From Cyclobacteriaceae bacterium (lineage in GTDB: Bacteria; Bacteroidota; Bacteroidia; Cytophagales; Cyclobacteriaceae), in the NCBI GenBank assembly GCA_030584025.1, contig CP129487.1:3315001-3379000 (forward strand): 64,000 nt of DNA. The letters are read 5' to 3'. A program made the position numbers and the translations under genes. The notes under the pieces are model-generated. The model was not told where the DNA came from, searched no databases, and worked only from the letters and a program-made list of their open reading frames with translations. Shown one piece after another: positions 43,271 through 57,283 of the stretch. Numbering within the stretch: position 1 is the stretch's first letter; every line of letters starts with the position of its first letter.

Positions 43271-43706
43271 TGTTGACAGTCCGGCTTTTGGTAAGTTGAC
43301 GATTCACAACTCGAACAGAATCGAAGGTTGTATTTAAAATCTCCAGTGAGGAAAGAAAAATTTCACTGCCACATTCATCCGACACAAATCGCACCTCACG
43401 ATTGTATCCTATCTGCAATTCTTTCTCACTTTCATGGAAATAAAAGGTGAACGAGGTTTCGGTATTAAACGGATCAACAGCCAACAAGGCCGTGGTACCT
43501 TTTAACGTATCAGGCTCATTGCCGGGGCTGTAGAAAATGCTATCAGCACCAAGCGCCACAACCTGATACAGTACTACGGTGTCTCTTGCCCCGCCTTCCA
43601 ACTTGCGAAAGGATACAACCAAAGCCGTATCAGCGGTACGCAAACAATCCGGTTGATCCAGGCAGGAAAAGAGGGGCAGTAATAATAACCAAAACGCGTT
43701 TTTCAC
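43254..43706 (-). CDS. DUF6452 family lipoprotein
   Basis: A 150-residue exported protein whose signal ends in 'LLPLFSC' (lipobox LFSC, Cys 15). The mature part has 'ALVVSFRKLEGGARDTVVLYQVVALGADSIFY' (in parts) and a conserved Cys near 111 ('SDECGSEIF'). Function unknown. It is the first gene of the DUF6452-DUF6048 pair and diverges from rimO. The pair probably acts together at the outer membrane. Confidence 0.75.
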   Translation of the reverse strand: MKNAFWLLLLPLFSCLDQPDCLRTADTALVVSFRKLEGGARDTVVLYQVVALGADSIFYSPGNEPDTLKGTTALLAVDPFNTETSFTFYFHESEKELQIGYNREVRFVSDECGSEIFLSSLEILNTTFDSVRVVNRQLTKSRTVNIEIFN

Positions 43707-43763
43707 GGTTGTAAAGATAGTTTTTGATCTACAAGGCCAAACTTCGGGCCAGCTTATTTTTCG

Positions 43764-43771
43764 TACTTTTG
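43764..43771 (+). promoter_or_regulatory. Promoter -7 box of rimO
   Basis: TACTTTTG (43764-43771) matches TAnnTTTG and lies 20 bases before the GTG start of rimO. Confidence 0.6.
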
Positions 43772-43791
43772 CAGATTCTTAGCCGGCATAC

Positions 43792-45105
43792 GTGAAAACA
43801 AAAGGAAACAGAAAAACAAAGGTCAACATCGTTACCCTGGGGTGCTCTAAAAACGTGGTGGATTCAGAAGTATTGCTGACCCAGTTGCGAGGCAATGGCA
43901 TCGATGCAGTGCATGAATCGAAAAACGATGATGCAAGCGTGGTGGTGATCAACACCTGCGGGTTTATCGATAACGCCAAGCAGGAATCGATTGACACCAT
44001 TTTGCGATATGTAGACGCCAAAGAAGAAGGCATCGTAGATAAAGTATATGTAACCGGCTGCCTGTCGCAGCGATATAAAGATGATCTTGAAAAAGAAATC
44101 CCTGATGTGGATGCCTGGTTCGGAACCCGCGATCTATCGCGGTTATTGAAACAATTCAAAGCTGATTACAAGCAGGAGCTTGTGGGCGAACGAATTCTTA
44201 CCAACCCGAGTCACTATGCCTACATGAAAATTTCGGAAGGTTGCGACCGGCCTTGTTCGTTTTGCGCCATTCCGTTGATGCGCGGCATGCATGTATCGCG
44301 TCCCATGGAAGAACTGGTGCTGGAAGCCAGGAATTTAGCTAAAGGCGGAACGAAAGAATTATTGCTGATAGCACAGGACTCAACCTACTACGGCCTGGAT
44401 TTGTACAAGAAACGAAACCTGGCTGAATTGCTTCAGCGATTATCCGATGTGGAGGGCATTGACTGGATTCGACTACATTATGCTTTTCCTTCAGGCTTTC
44501 CGTTGGATGTATTGGATGTGATGGCTGAACGAAGTAACATCTGTAAATATCTTGATATTCCTTTGCAACATGGTTCAAGTCGTATGCTGCAAATGATGCG
44601 CAGGGGCACGACTCGCGAAAAAACAGAAGAGCTATTGCAAACCATCCGCACCAAAGTTCCAGGCATTGCCATTCGTACAACTTTGATTGCTGGCCACCCG
44701 GGTGAAACCGATGAAGATTTTCAGGAGATGGCCGATTTTGTGGAGCGTTCGCGCTTTGATCGGCTGGGTGTGTTCACCTATTCGCATGAAGAGAACACAC
44801 ATGCCTACTCCATGAAAGATGACGTTCCGGATGAAGTTAAACAGCAACGGGCCGATGAAATCATGGAGTTGCAACAGGGAATTTCGCTGGAACTCAATCA
44901 GGAAAAGGTTGGAAAAACCTTTAAGGTTTTGATCGATCGGAAAGAAGGCGGTGAGTTTATCGGGCGAACGGAGTTTGACTCACCGGAAGTGGATAATGAA
45001 GTAATCATCAACGCTTCTCAGGAATACCTGCGCATAGGAGATTTTGCTGAAATAAAAATCACCTCGGCCACCGAATTTGACCTGTACGGGGAGGTTGTGC
45101 GGTAA
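43792..45105 (+). CDS. rimO: Ribosomal protein S12 methylthiotransferase RimO
   Basis: A radical-SAM enzyme that methylthiolates Asp of ribosomal protein S12. 437 residues with a GTG start. The N-terminal MTTase domain holds C18, C56 and C90 for the auxiliary cluster. The radical-SAM cluster is C151-x3-C155-x2-C158 ('CDRPCSFC'). A C-terminal TRAM domain (about 370-435) follows. RimO rather than MiaB is favoured by 'VTLGCSKNVVDSE' and the 'GCDRPCSFCAIP' context. Confidence 0.94.
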   Translation: MKTKGNRKTKVNIVTLGCSKNVVDSEVLLTQLRGNGIDAVHESKNDDASVVVINTCGFIDNAKQESIDTILRYVDAKEEGIVDKVYVTGCLSQRYKDDLEKEIPDVDAWFGTRDLSRLLKQFKADYKQELVGERILTNPSHYAYMKISEGCDRPCSFCAIPLMRGMHVSRPMEELVLEARNLAKGGTKELLLIAQDSTYYGLDLYKKRNLAELLQRLSDVEGIDWIRLHYAFPSGFPLDVLDVMAERSNICKYLDIPLQHGSSRMLQMMRRGTTREKTEELLQTIRTKVPGIAIRTTLIAGHPGETDEDFQEMADFVERSRFDRLGVFTYSHEENTHAYSMKDDVPDEVKQQRADEIMELQQGISLELNQEKVGKTFKVLIDRKEGGEFIGRTEFDSPEVDNEVIINASQEYLRIGDFAEIKITSATEFDLYGEVVR

Positions 45106-45136
45106 ATCTTCGTGTAAATTTTGTGGAACTCAAGGA

Positions 45137-45166
45137 CGAAATAAACGTTATTTCGGTATGTTTTTT
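45137..45166 (+). terminator. Possible terminator after rimO
   Basis: The inverted repeat CGAAATAAACGTTATTTCG (45137-45155) has an 8-bp AT-rich stem and a 3-base loop and is followed by TATGTTTTTT. It is 31 bases after the rimO stop. The stem is weak, so it may also be an operator or promoter element for bshC. Confidence 0.4.
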
Positions 45167-45190
45167 CTGACCACCAGTTGTTGTTGACCC

Positions 45191-46756
45191 ATGCAGATCC
45201 AGAAGATTCCTTTTGAGGCTACCCACGCATTTACCCCGTTTTTTCTGGATTATATCCATCAAAAGGAATCGTTGAAACCATTTTATGGCCGATTTCCGGC
45301 TATCGAAAATTTTAAAGACCAGCTGGCAGAAAAGTCAGGTTCCTTTCCAGCACAACATCGCGATGTGTTGGTTGCTTCGCTGCTCAAACAGTATGAAAAC
45401 ATTGATGCAACCGATGCTGTAAAAGCTAACGTAGAAAAACTGAAACAACGGAATACGTTTACCATAACCACCGGTCATCAACTCAATATTTTTACCGGTC
45501 CGCTTTATTTTATTTATAAGATCATCACGGTTGTTAATACCTGTAAGCAACTCAAGCAAGCTTACCCCGAATATGATTTCGTACCGGTGTACTGGATGGC
45601 TTCCGAAGATCATGATTATGATGAAATAAAAAGTTTCAGGCTTTACGGAAAAAAGTATACATGGGAAACGAAACAACAAGGCGCTGTGGGTCGGTTTCAT
45701 ACCGATGATTTTAAAAAATTGCTTTCAGAAATACCGGGAGATATAGCACTTTTTAAAGAGGCATACACCAAGCACAAAAAACTAAGTGATGCAGTACGCT
45801 ACTATGTAAACGCCTTGTTTGGCAGTGAAGGGCTAATTGTTGTAGATGGTGACGATCAATCTTTAAAGAAACTATTTATTCCTGCTATTGAGGCTGATCT
45901 GTTCGAACAACGTCACAAACCATTGGTTGATCAAGCCGATCAGGCATTGGAAGCCAACGGGTACAAGACTCAAATCCATTGTCGCGACATAAACTTGTTT
46001 TACCTGGAAGATGGATTAAGAAGTCGGATTGAAAAAGTTGGAGAAAAATACAATGTTGTTGACACCGACATTTCCTTCACAGAAACTGAGTTACGCGAGT
46101 TAGTACAGCAATCATCCGAAAAATTCAGTCCAAATGTAGTGTTGCGCCCGCTTTACCAGGAAATGATTTTACCTAACCTTGCTTATGTGGGTGGACCTGC
46201 TGAATTGGTCTATTGGTTACAGCTCAAAGGTATTTTTGATCACCACAACATTCCCTTCCCTGTATTGATGCCACGGAATTTTGCCCTGATCATGGATGCG
46301 CCCTTAGCGCGGAAATTTGATAAAACCGGACTAACCATAGAAGAACTCTTTTTAGCAAAAGACAAGTTATTCAACCATGCGGTACTCAAAATATCTACCG
46401 CAGAACTTACTTTGAATGGTGAAAAAAAAGTAATTGAAGATTACTTCACGCGCATCCAGGAAAATGTAACTCAAATCGACAAAACATTAGGCCCACTGGT
46501 TGGTGCTGAACAACAACGTGTAATGAAGGGCTTACTGAGAATTGAACAAAAACTTTTGAAAGCTGAGAAGCGGAAACATACTGACCTACTCCGCCAAATT
46601 GAAGCGGTAAAAGATGCCCTATTCCCAAATGGAGGTTTACAAGAACGTACCGATAACTTTCTGAACTTCGCACAAACTGACCAGCAATTCATTCCAACCT
46701 TGATTCAGTCACTTAATCCTTTTGATTTCAATTTTTCTATTTTGCGTTACGCATGA
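45191..46756 (+). CDS. bshC: Bacillithiol biosynthesis cysteine-adding enzyme BshC
   Basis: Adds L-cysteine to glucosaminyl-malate, the last step of bacillithiol synthesis. Length 521 is typical. Family segments are 'ITTGHQLNIFTGPLYFIYKII' (in parts, about 93-114), 'FVPVYWMASEDHDYDE' and 'VLRPLYQEMILPNLAYVGGPAELVYW' (in parts), followed by a coiled-coil (about 430-490). It overlaps the next gene by four bases. Bacillithiol use fits the redox-stress genes elsewhere in the window. Confidence 0.94.
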   Translation: MQIQKIPFEATHAFTPFFLDYIHQKESLKPFYGRFPAIENFKDQLAEKSGSFPAQHRDVLVASLLKQYENIDATDAVKANVEKLKQRNTFTITTGHQLNIFTGPLYFIYKIITVVNTCKQLKQAYPEYDFVPVYWMASEDHDYDEIKSFRLYGKKYTWETKQQGAVGRFHTDDFKKLLSEIPGDIALFKEAYTKHKKLSDAVRYYVNALFGSEGLIVVDGDDQSLKKLFIPAIEADLFEQRHKPLVDQADQALEANGYKTQIHCRDINLFYLEDGLRSRIEKVGEKYNVVDTDISFTETELRELVQQSSEKFSPNVVLRPLYQEMILPNLAYVGGPAELVYWLQLKGIFDHHNIPFPVLMPRNFALIMDAPLARKFDKTGLTIEELFLAKDKLFNHAVLKISTAELTLNGEKKVIEDYFTRIQENVTQIDKTLGPLVGAEQQRVMKGLLRIEQKLLKAEKRKHTDLLRQIEAVKDALFPNGGLQERTDNFLNFAQTDQQFIPTLIQSLNPFDFNFSILRYA

Positions 46757-47325
46757 CCAAACCGGAACTACGCAAACTTTATCTTCAAAAACGAAAAGCA
46801 CTCAGCGAAGCCGAGTATTTGGCCCTTAATCATCGTCTTACTGAAATTTTCTTTACCAGTGTCGATCTTTCATTTATTCATGTGCTGCATACCTTTCTTC
46901 CTGTAGTTGAAAAACGTGAGCCTGATACATGGCTTATCATTGACCGCATCCGCAGGGAGTTTCCACATGTCCGGTTAAGCATTCCACGGGTAAATAACGA
47001 GACCGATCAACTTGAAAACTTCTATTTTGAGGGATTGCACCAGCTTAAAAAAAACAACTGGGGAATTTTGGAGCCGACTCAAGGGATTCCTACACCACCT
47101 GAAAAAATTGACATGGTACTGATTCCGCTTCTTGCTTTCGATAAGCAAGGCAACCGGGTTGGGTATGGCAAAGGATATTATGATCGGTTTTTAAAAACTG
47201 CTAAACCTGCTTGCTTGAAAATCGGAATTTCGCATTTCGATGCACCTAACGAAATTGATTCAGTCACCAACTCCGATGTTTCGCTAAACAGTGTACTTAC
47301 ACCAAAACAATTGATTCAGTTTTAG
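46753..47325 (+). CDS. 5-formyltetrahydrofolate cyclo-ligase
   Basis: Converts 5-formyl-THF to 5,10-methenyl-THF with ATP. 190 residues. The signature 'GYGKGYYDRFL' (about 136-146) and the N-terminal 'LRKLYLQKRKALS' are typical. It is translationally coupled to bshC by an ATGA overlap. It converges with the agmatine deiminase gene. Confidence 0.92.
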   Translation: MTKPELRKLYLQKRKALSEAEYLALNHRLTEIFFTSVDLSFIHVLHTFLPVVEKREPDTWLIIDRIRREFPHVRLSIPRVNNETDQLENFYFEGLHQLKKNNWGILEPTQGIPTPPEKIDMVLIPLLAFDKQGNRVGYGKGYYDRFLKTAKPACLKIGISHFDAPNEIDSVTNSDVSLNSVLTPKQLIQF

Positions 47326-48368
47326 ATTTCCGGCTCTTGCTGGCTCAAGCAATGAAATGACCCCAAGCCCCAAATAATATCAGTCGAGTCAAGGCCGATT
47401 ACTGTTCTGTCTTTAAAGCAATCCTGAAGAATGGAGCAAGCCTTATCATCATTTTTGTCGCGGAAAGTAGGAACTACAACATAGTTGTTGCTGATGTAGA
47501 AATTTGCATATGAGGCCGGCAGTCGTTGATCTTCATAAATCACAGGAGCAGGCATAGGTAGCTCAACAATATTAATCTGTTTACCATTCTCTAATCGCAA
47601 AGTCTTTAGCTCTTTTAAATTCTCCTGAAGAATCTCGTAGTTCTCATCGCTTTGATTCTCTTCAACGATTGTCACTACTGTATTTTCATTTACAAAGCGG
47701 GTCAAATCATCAATATGCCCATCGGTATCGTCACCGATAATGCCATCACCTAACCACAAAATGTGATCAACACCATAGTAGCTGACCAGGTATTCTTCAA
47801 TTTGTTTCTGACTAAGGTGGGGATTGCGATTTGGATTCAACAAACAAGCGCGGGTCGTAAGCAACGTTCCTTTTCCATTAAATTCAACCGAGCCGCCTTC
47901 CATCACAATTCCCGGTTCTACAACTGGAATGTTATAGTGCTTCGCGATAAGAGTGGGGATAACATCATCCAAATCGAACGGAGGATACTTGCCGCCCCAC
48001 GCATTATAACCCCAGTCGACAATCATTTTCTTTTTTTCTTTCGGATTGATCAGAAAAGCCGGACCATGATCGCGGCACCAGGCATCGTTGGTAGGGTGAA
48101 AGAAAAAATTAACTTTCGCTAAGTCGGCTCCTGCTTTTTGCAATTGTTGAACAGCGAATTGTTTCATTGCTTCATCAACAACATTAATATTGACTAACTC
48201 ACCTTCTGCAACACGCTTTATAAACTCGGCATACACCGGGTAAATGGTGTGAATTTTTCCAGGCCACGAAGCTTCTTTGTGCGGCCAACTCAACCACGTA
48301 GCAGTGTGTTTGGCGAACTCTGCTGGAAAGTAAAATCCTAATTCTTTTGGCGTCTTCATATAGTCCAT
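47322..48368 (-). CDS. aguA: Agmatine deiminase
   Basis: Hydrolyses agmatine to N-carbamoylputrescine and ammonia, part of arginine-to-putrescine conversion. 348 residues of the peptidyl-arginine deiminase fold. Visible residues include 'WCRDHGPAF' (about 97-105), 'MEGGSVEFNG', 'GDDTDGHIDD' (His of the catalytic set) and the nucleophile C340 in 'GSFHCLSQQEPE'. An internal ATG (M4) is an alternative start. The next gene on the strand, about 50 bases away, is N-carbamoylputrescine amidase, which supports the assignment. Confidence 0.93.
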   Translation of the reverse strand: MDYMKTPKELGFYFPAEFAKHTATWLSWPHKEASWPGKIHTIYPVYAEFIKRVAEGELVNINVVDEAMKQFAVQQLQKAGADLAKVNFFFHPTNDAWCRDHGPAFLINPKEKKKMIVDWGYNAWGGKYPPFDLDDVIPTLIAKHYNIPVVEPGIVMEGGSVEFNGKGTLLTTRACLLNPNRNPHLSQKQIEEYLVSYYGVDHILWLGDGIIGDDTDGHIDDLTRFVNENTVVTIVEENQSDENYEILQENLKELKTLRLENGKQINIVELPMPAPVIYEDQRLPASYANFYISNNYVVVPTFRDKNDDKACSILQDCFKDRTVIGLDSTDIIWGLGSFHCLSQQEPEI

Positions 48369-48417
48369 GGTGTGATAGTCGATGGTCCACAGTCAGTTAT
48401 CGACCATGGAATCTTGC

Positions 48418-49299
48418 CTAATCCTCATCAATAAATCTCTTCGTAATGGGCTGATAAGAATCGATGCGTCTATCGCGCAAAAATGGCCAGTGTGTGCGGT
48501 AGCTGTCCGTCTTATTTAGATCAACTTCAAGCACATTCACCTCCTCCACATCATGTGGGGCTTTGTATAATATGCTACCCATTGGATTGGCTATGAACGA
48601 ACCTCCCCAAAACTTCATTCTCCCCTCCTGTTCAAACCCAACACGATTTACACTTACCACATGTAGTCCGTTTGCCACGGCATGACTGCGTTGAATGGTT
48701 TGCCAGGCATTGTATTGCTCCGAGTTGGTAGCCTCGTCTTGTGAAGTAGCCCAGCCAATGGCTGTTGGATAAAATAAAACTTCAGCTCCCATCAAAGCCG
48801 TAATCCGGGCTGCTTCCGGGTACCACTGATCCCAGCAAATTAGCACACCAATGGTTGCAAATTTTGTTTTGAAAACCTTGTATCCTAGATCCCCTGGTGT
48901 GAAATAAAATTTCTCAAAATATGATGGATCATCAGGGATGTGCATTTTTCTGTATTTGCCCAGGTAGGCGCCATCGGCATCTAATACAGCTGTTGTATTA
49001 TGATAAATACCCTGTGTGCGCATTTCGAATAACGAAGCAATGATCACAACGCCAAGCTCTTTTGCAACGGCAGCAAGCGTCTCAGTGGATGGACCAGGAA
49101 TAGATTCAGCTAACTTAAAATTCTCGTAATCCTCAACATCACAGAAATAGAGTGAGGTGAACAATTCCTGAAGGCAAACAATCTGCGCACCTTTGGCAGC
49201 CGCTTCACGAACGCCTTTAATTGCTTTTTGAAGATTTTCTTCTTTGTTATTCGTGCACGACATTTGCACGGTGCCAATCTTTACAAGTTTACTCGCCAC
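48418..49299 (-). CDS. aguB: N-carbamoylputrescine amidase
   Basis: A nitrilase-superfamily enzyme of 293 residues that turns N-carbamoylputrescine into putrescine, CO2 and ammonia. The catalytic triad is E45, K118 and C155 ('QELF', 'RKMH', 'LICWDQWYPEAAR'). The high similarity pattern to plant and bacterial AguB and the adjacent aguA make this specific among nitrilases. It is transcribed before aguA, so the order is aguB-aguA. Confidence 0.93.
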   Translation of the reverse strand: MASKLVKIGTVQMSCTNNKEENLQKAIKGVREAAAKGAQIVCLQELFTSLYFCDVEDYENFKLAESIPGPSTETLAAVAKELGVVIIASLFEMRTQGIYHNTTAVLDADGAYLGKYRKMHIPDDPSYFEKFYFTPGDLGYKVFKTKFATIGVLICWDQWYPEAARITALMGAEVLFYPTAIGWATSQDEATNSEQYNAWQTIQRSHAVANGLHVVSVNRVGFEQEGRMKFWGGSFIANPMGSILYKAPHDVEEVNVLEVDLNKTDSYRTHWPFLRDRRIDSYQPITKRFIDED

Positions 49300-49359
49300 G
49301 TCTGAAAAGTTAAGGACGTAAAATTACGGTGATTGGCGGTAAATAAAAATTATTCAAAG

Positions 49360-50829
49360 TCAGACAGAAACTTTCACAAGCGACTCATCTTTCGATTCCA
49401 ACTGCGACTCACCCATCAGCCACAAATCAACTGCCTTGGCGGCTTCGCGTCCCTCAGAAATCGCCCAAACTACCAGTGATTGGCCCCTGCGAACATCACC
49501 CGCGGCAAACACACCCTTTCTTGAAGTCATGTAATTATGGGTTTGGATGTTGCCGCGCTCATCCAATCTAAGTTTTAGTTCCGCTACCAGGCCACCACGT
49601 TCAGCTCCGGTAAAACCGATGGCAAGAAGCGCCAGGTCGCACGGTATAATGCGCTCAGTGTTTTCAATTTCCTTGAATCCAGCCTTACCATTCTCCAGCA
49701 AACCCCATTCAATATCCACTACTTTTAGTCCGGTCAGGCGATTCATGTGATCACCAACAAATTCTTTTGTGAGGAGAGCCCATTTTCTTTCCACGCCCTC
49801 TTCATGCGAGGAGGAAGTATTCAAAATCATCGGCCACTGCGGCCACGGATTGGTATCTGTATTTCGGGCAAGGGGAGGTTTCGCCAAAAGTTCAATCTGT
49901 GTTATCGACTTTGCACCCTGCCGGTTTGATGTCCCCACACAATCTGATCCTGTATCGCCACCACCAATCACCAAAACGTTTTTTCCTGCTGCTAAAATAT
50001 CGCCTGAAAAAATCCGGTCGCCTGCCACGCGCTTGTTTTGCTGGGTCAGGAAATCCATCGCGAAATGAACTCCAATAAAATTTCTTCCAGGTATGGAAAG
50101 ATCGCGCGGAGCTGATGCACCACCACATACCACTACTGCATCAAATTCATCGCGAAGAAACTGCGCACTTACGTTTACACCCACGTGTGAATTTGGCCGG
50201 AAGATGATGCCTTCCTGTTCCATGATCTTCAATCTCCTGTCGAGCACTTTTTTCTCCAGTTTAAAATCCGGAATACCGTAGCGAAGCAAGCCACCAATTC
50301 TATCACTGCGTTCAAAAACGGTTACCCAATGTCCCGCTTGGTTTAGTTGCGCTGCTGCCGCCAAACCAGCCGGACCAGAGCCTACCACGGCAACCCGTTT
50401 ACCGGTTCTGACTTTAGGCGGCTGTGGTCTGATGTATCCTTTTTCAAATGCGGTTTCCGCAATCGCCTTTTCAATGTATTCAATTGTTACGGGTTTGTTG
50501 TTGATGCTCAACACACAACTGGCTTCGCATGGTGCGGGGCAAATTCTTCCGGTAAACTCAGGAAAATTATTTGTTGAACTTAAAATCTGAATAGCTTCTT
50601 CCCACTTGCCTTTGTACACCGCTTCATTGAAATCGGGAATGTTGTTACCCAGCGGACAACCGCTATGACAAAACGGAACCCCGCAATCCATACACCTGGC
50701 TGATTGCTTGTTCACATGGCTGTGATCAATCGGTGGATAAATTTCTTTATAGTCATTTATGCGTTCATGCGGATGGCGCGTTTGCGGCATCTCACGGTTG
50801 AACTTCATAAAGCCATCAACTTGTCCCAT
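49360..50829 (-). CDS. gltD: Glutamate synthase small subunit
   Basis: The FAD- and NADPH-binding subunit of glutamate synthase; 489 residues. The N-terminal part has the Cys-rich motifs 'CMDCGVPFCHSGCPLGNNIP' (about 42-61) and 'CPAPCEASC' for [4Fe-4S] clusters. The first Rossmann motif is 'VAVVGSGPAGLAAA' (about 146-159) for FAD and the second 'VLVIGGGDTGSDC' for NADPH. 'GVFAAGDVRRGQSLVVWAI' is C-terminal. It follows gltB by three bases. Confidence 0.96.
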   Translation of the reverse strand: MGQVDGFMKFNREMPQTRHPHERINDYKEIYPPIDHSHVNKQSARCMDCGVPFCHSGCPLGNNIPDFNEAVYKGKWEEAIQILSSTNNFPEFTGRICPAPCEASCVLSINNKPVTIEYIEKAIAETAFEKGYIRPQPPKVRTGKRVAVVGSGPAGLAAAAQLNQAGHWVTVFERSDRIGGLLRYGIPDFKLEKKVLDRRLKIMEQEGIIFRPNSHVGVNVSAQFLRDEFDAVVVCGGASAPRDLSIPGRNFIGVHFAMDFLTQQNKRVAGDRIFSGDILAAGKNVLVIGGGDTGSDCVGTSNRQGAKSITQIELLAKPPLARNTDTNPWPQWPMILNTSSSHEEGVERKWALLTKEFVGDHMNRLTGLKVVDIEWGLLENGKAGFKEIENTERIIPCDLALLAIGFTGAERGGLVAELKLRLDERGNIQTHNYMTSRKGVFAAGDVRRGQSLVVWAISEGREAAKAVDLWLMGESQLESKDESLVKVSV

Positions 50830-50832
50830 GCG

Positions 50833-55353
<4,521 letters not shown>

Positions 55354-55393
55354 TATCTGTGGTTGTAGATAATTTTGTAAATGATTAGTAAGT

Positions 55394-55480
55394 CAAAATA
55401 ATATTTTGAAATAACTACATCATGAGAAATAAAAACAGAATAATGGTCATTAAATTACAACAAACGTTTGCTGCAAACGT
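55394..55480. promoter_or_regulatory. Palindromic elements upstream of gltB
   Basis: CAAAATAATATTTTG (55394-55408) is a perfect palindrome with one central base. ACGTTTGCTGCAAACGT (55464-55480) is another, containing CAAACGTTTG (55461-55470), a LacI/GntR-like operator shape. Both lie within 130 bases of the gltB start codon at 55353. They are candidates for nitrogen or carbon control; no regulator is seen nearby. Confidence 0.5.
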
Positions 55481-55526
55481 GTTCGGAAAATTTGAACCAG
55501 AAAATCAGGATAATGTTGGACTCTGA

Positions 55527-56189
55527 CTAAGTCTTATGTGCGCGAATCATCTCCCGCTTTCCCGGAGGCCCGGGCAATGCTTCAACAGTTAGTCCCAAAC
55601 TTTTTAAGTCGCGCTTTACTTGCCCCTTTGCACAGTACGTAACAAATATTCCACCGGGCTTCATAGTCGAGACTACCTTCTTCAAAACATCCTGCGACCA
55701 CATTTCGGGTTGCTTTTCAGGAGCGAAGGCATCGAAATAGACAAGGTCAAATTCGGATGAGGGAAGATCAGTTTCCTGAACTGACACGTGCTTTTTATGA
55801 AGTTTGAAATTATTGTTAATCTGAATCGGGTTGTTCCAGTCAGCCAAATGAAGTCTGGTGAAAAGTGCTTTATCGGCATCCTTCTCAGCATAGTTTAATT
55901 TTGTCCAAATTGATTCTTCCAGCGGAAATGATTCAAGTGTTACATACTCCACGTGCCCATTCGCATCTTGAATATGCCTGGCGGTAAGCCACGCATTTAA
56001 TCCAGTTCCGAAACCAATTTCAAGAATGGAAATCTTCTGAGGAGATTTTTCCTGCACAAATTCCAGTCCGTGTCGAATAAAAACGTGAAGCGACTCCTGC
56101 ACCGCGCCATGAATGGAGTGATAGGTCTCGTTTAACTCAACGTTGCGTAAAGTCTGAGAACCGTCCTTCGTAAAGATGATTTCTATCAT
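55527..56189 (-). CDS. mnmD: tRNA (mnm5s2U34)-methyltransferase MnmD (stand-alone)
   Basis: The SAM-dependent step that finishes 5-methylaminomethyl-2-thiouridine at U34. 220 residues from ATG 56189. The SAM-binding 'LEIGFGTGLNAWLTA' (about 55-69) and the catalytic motif 'YFDAFAPEKQPEMW' are present. The FAD-dependent MnmC1 domain of E. coli MnmC is absent, as in other stand-alone MnmD proteins. It diverges from the AI-2E family transporter gene 35 bases away. Confidence 0.9.
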   Translation of the reverse strand: MIEIIFTKDGSQTLRNVELNETYHSIHGAVQESLHVFIRHGLEFVQEKSPQKISILEIGFGTGLNAWLTARHIQDANGHVEYVTLESFPLEESIWTKLNYAEKDADKALFTRLHLADWNNPIQINNNFKLHKKHVSVQETDLPSSEFDLVYFDAFAPEKQPEMWSQDVLKKVVSTMKPGGIFVTYCAKGQVKRDLKSLGLTVEALPGPPGKREMIRAHKT

Positions 56190-56224
56190 GGTATAAATTT
56201 CAGGCTTTACCTTACATTCGTTTT

Positions 56225-57280
56225 GTGAAACTACAGGCAAACACAGCACCCTCCTACCTCACTGTACTTCAATATATCGTTTTTGGAGGCGTTATCCTGT
56301 ATGTGGGAAGGCCGCTATTTATTCCACTTTCTTTTGCTTTGCTCATCAGTTGCATTCTTTACCCGATTTGTATTTGGCTGGAGCAACGCAAGATTAAGAA
56401 AATGAATGCCATTCTGCTGAGCCTTTCGTTGGTTTTTATTTTGGTTGCAGCCATCCTGTATCTATTTGTACTCCAACTTTTAAGTTTCTCAAACGAATGG
56501 GGAGCATTACAAGATAAACTTGCTCAAACCTTCAGCGAGTTGAGTGTGTGGGTAACCCAGGAACTAAATATCAGTGTTGAAAAACAAAACGAGTGGTTGA
56601 AAAATCTCAGTCAGCAATCCGGCTCGGATGCGATGGGATTTGTACGTAAAACGATTTCCGCAGGCACGGTGTCGGGTGTGTTGTTCATTTTGATTCCCGT
56701 TTATGTGGTGCTGATACTTTATCATCGGGAACGTTGGGTTGACGTGTTATACCGATTGTTTCCTGCGCAACGAAAGGAACGTATTCGCGAAATTCTTCAT
56801 CTGAGCATTCAATCGTATTATAATTTCATCAAAGGCATGTTACTGGTGTACCTGATTGTGGGCTTACTGAACAGCTTAGGATTATACATATTGGGCATAC
56901 CGCACCCGGTGCTGTTTGGCTTCACCGCCTCCATCCTCACCTTCATACCATATGTCGGAATTATCATTGCCGCACTTTTACCCATTACCATTTCATGGGT
57001 CACCTATAATTCCATCTGGTATCCGGTAGGCGTAATCGCGGTGTTCTCCGTTGTTCAATACCTGGAAGCCAATGTAATATTTCCGGTTGCCGTAAGCAGT
57101 CGCTTAAAACTCAATGCGCTGGTTACGATTGCGGCCATTGTTATTGGTGGAATTCTTTGGGGCGTTGCCGGATTGATTTTGTTCATTCCCTTTATAGGGA
57201 TTATGAAAATGATTGCCGACAGAACTCCGGATCTGAAAATCTGGTCGATCTTACTGGGCGGAGAGTCGAAAAAAGAATAA
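56225..57280 (+). CDS. AI-2E family transporter
   Basis: An inner-membrane protein of 351 residues with a GTG start, seven or eight predicted helices and the 'PxxV..GxxxxxPxxG' region 'YILGIPHPVLFGFTASILTFIPYVGIII' (read in parts) typical of the family (TqsA/YdiK, sodium-proton or autoinducer-type permeases). The large periplasmic loop (about 85-140) is normal. The substrate is not predictable. A near-consensus TACATTCG box lies just before the start. Confidence 0.9.
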   Translation: MKLQANTAPSYLTVLQYIVFGGVILYVGRPLFIPLSFALLISCILYPICIWLEQRKIKKMNAILLSLSLVFILVAAILYLFVLQLLSFSNEWGALQDKLAQTFSELSVWVTQELNISVEKQNEWLKNLSQQSGSDAMGFVRKTISAGTVSGVLFILIPVYVVLILYHRERWVDVLYRLFPAQRKERIREILHLSIQSYYNFIKGMLLVYLIVGLLNSLGLYILGIPHPVLFGFTASILTFIPYVGIIIAALLPITISWVTYNSIWYPVGVIAVFSVVQYLEANVIFPVAVSSRLKLNALVTIAAIVIGGILWGVAGLILFIPFIGIMKMIADRTPDLKIWSILLGGESKKE

Positions 57281-57283
57281 GTA

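Noticed and set aside
48382..48407. Inverted repeat ATGGTC/GACCAT between aguB and aguA
   Set aside because: Six-base arms with a long loop and no T tract; too weak to call a terminator or operator, so it was left out of the feature list.
56225..57280. Quorum-sensing role for the AI-2E family protein
   Set aside because: The family name is historical; members transport diverse substrates and no luxS or lsr genes are in view.
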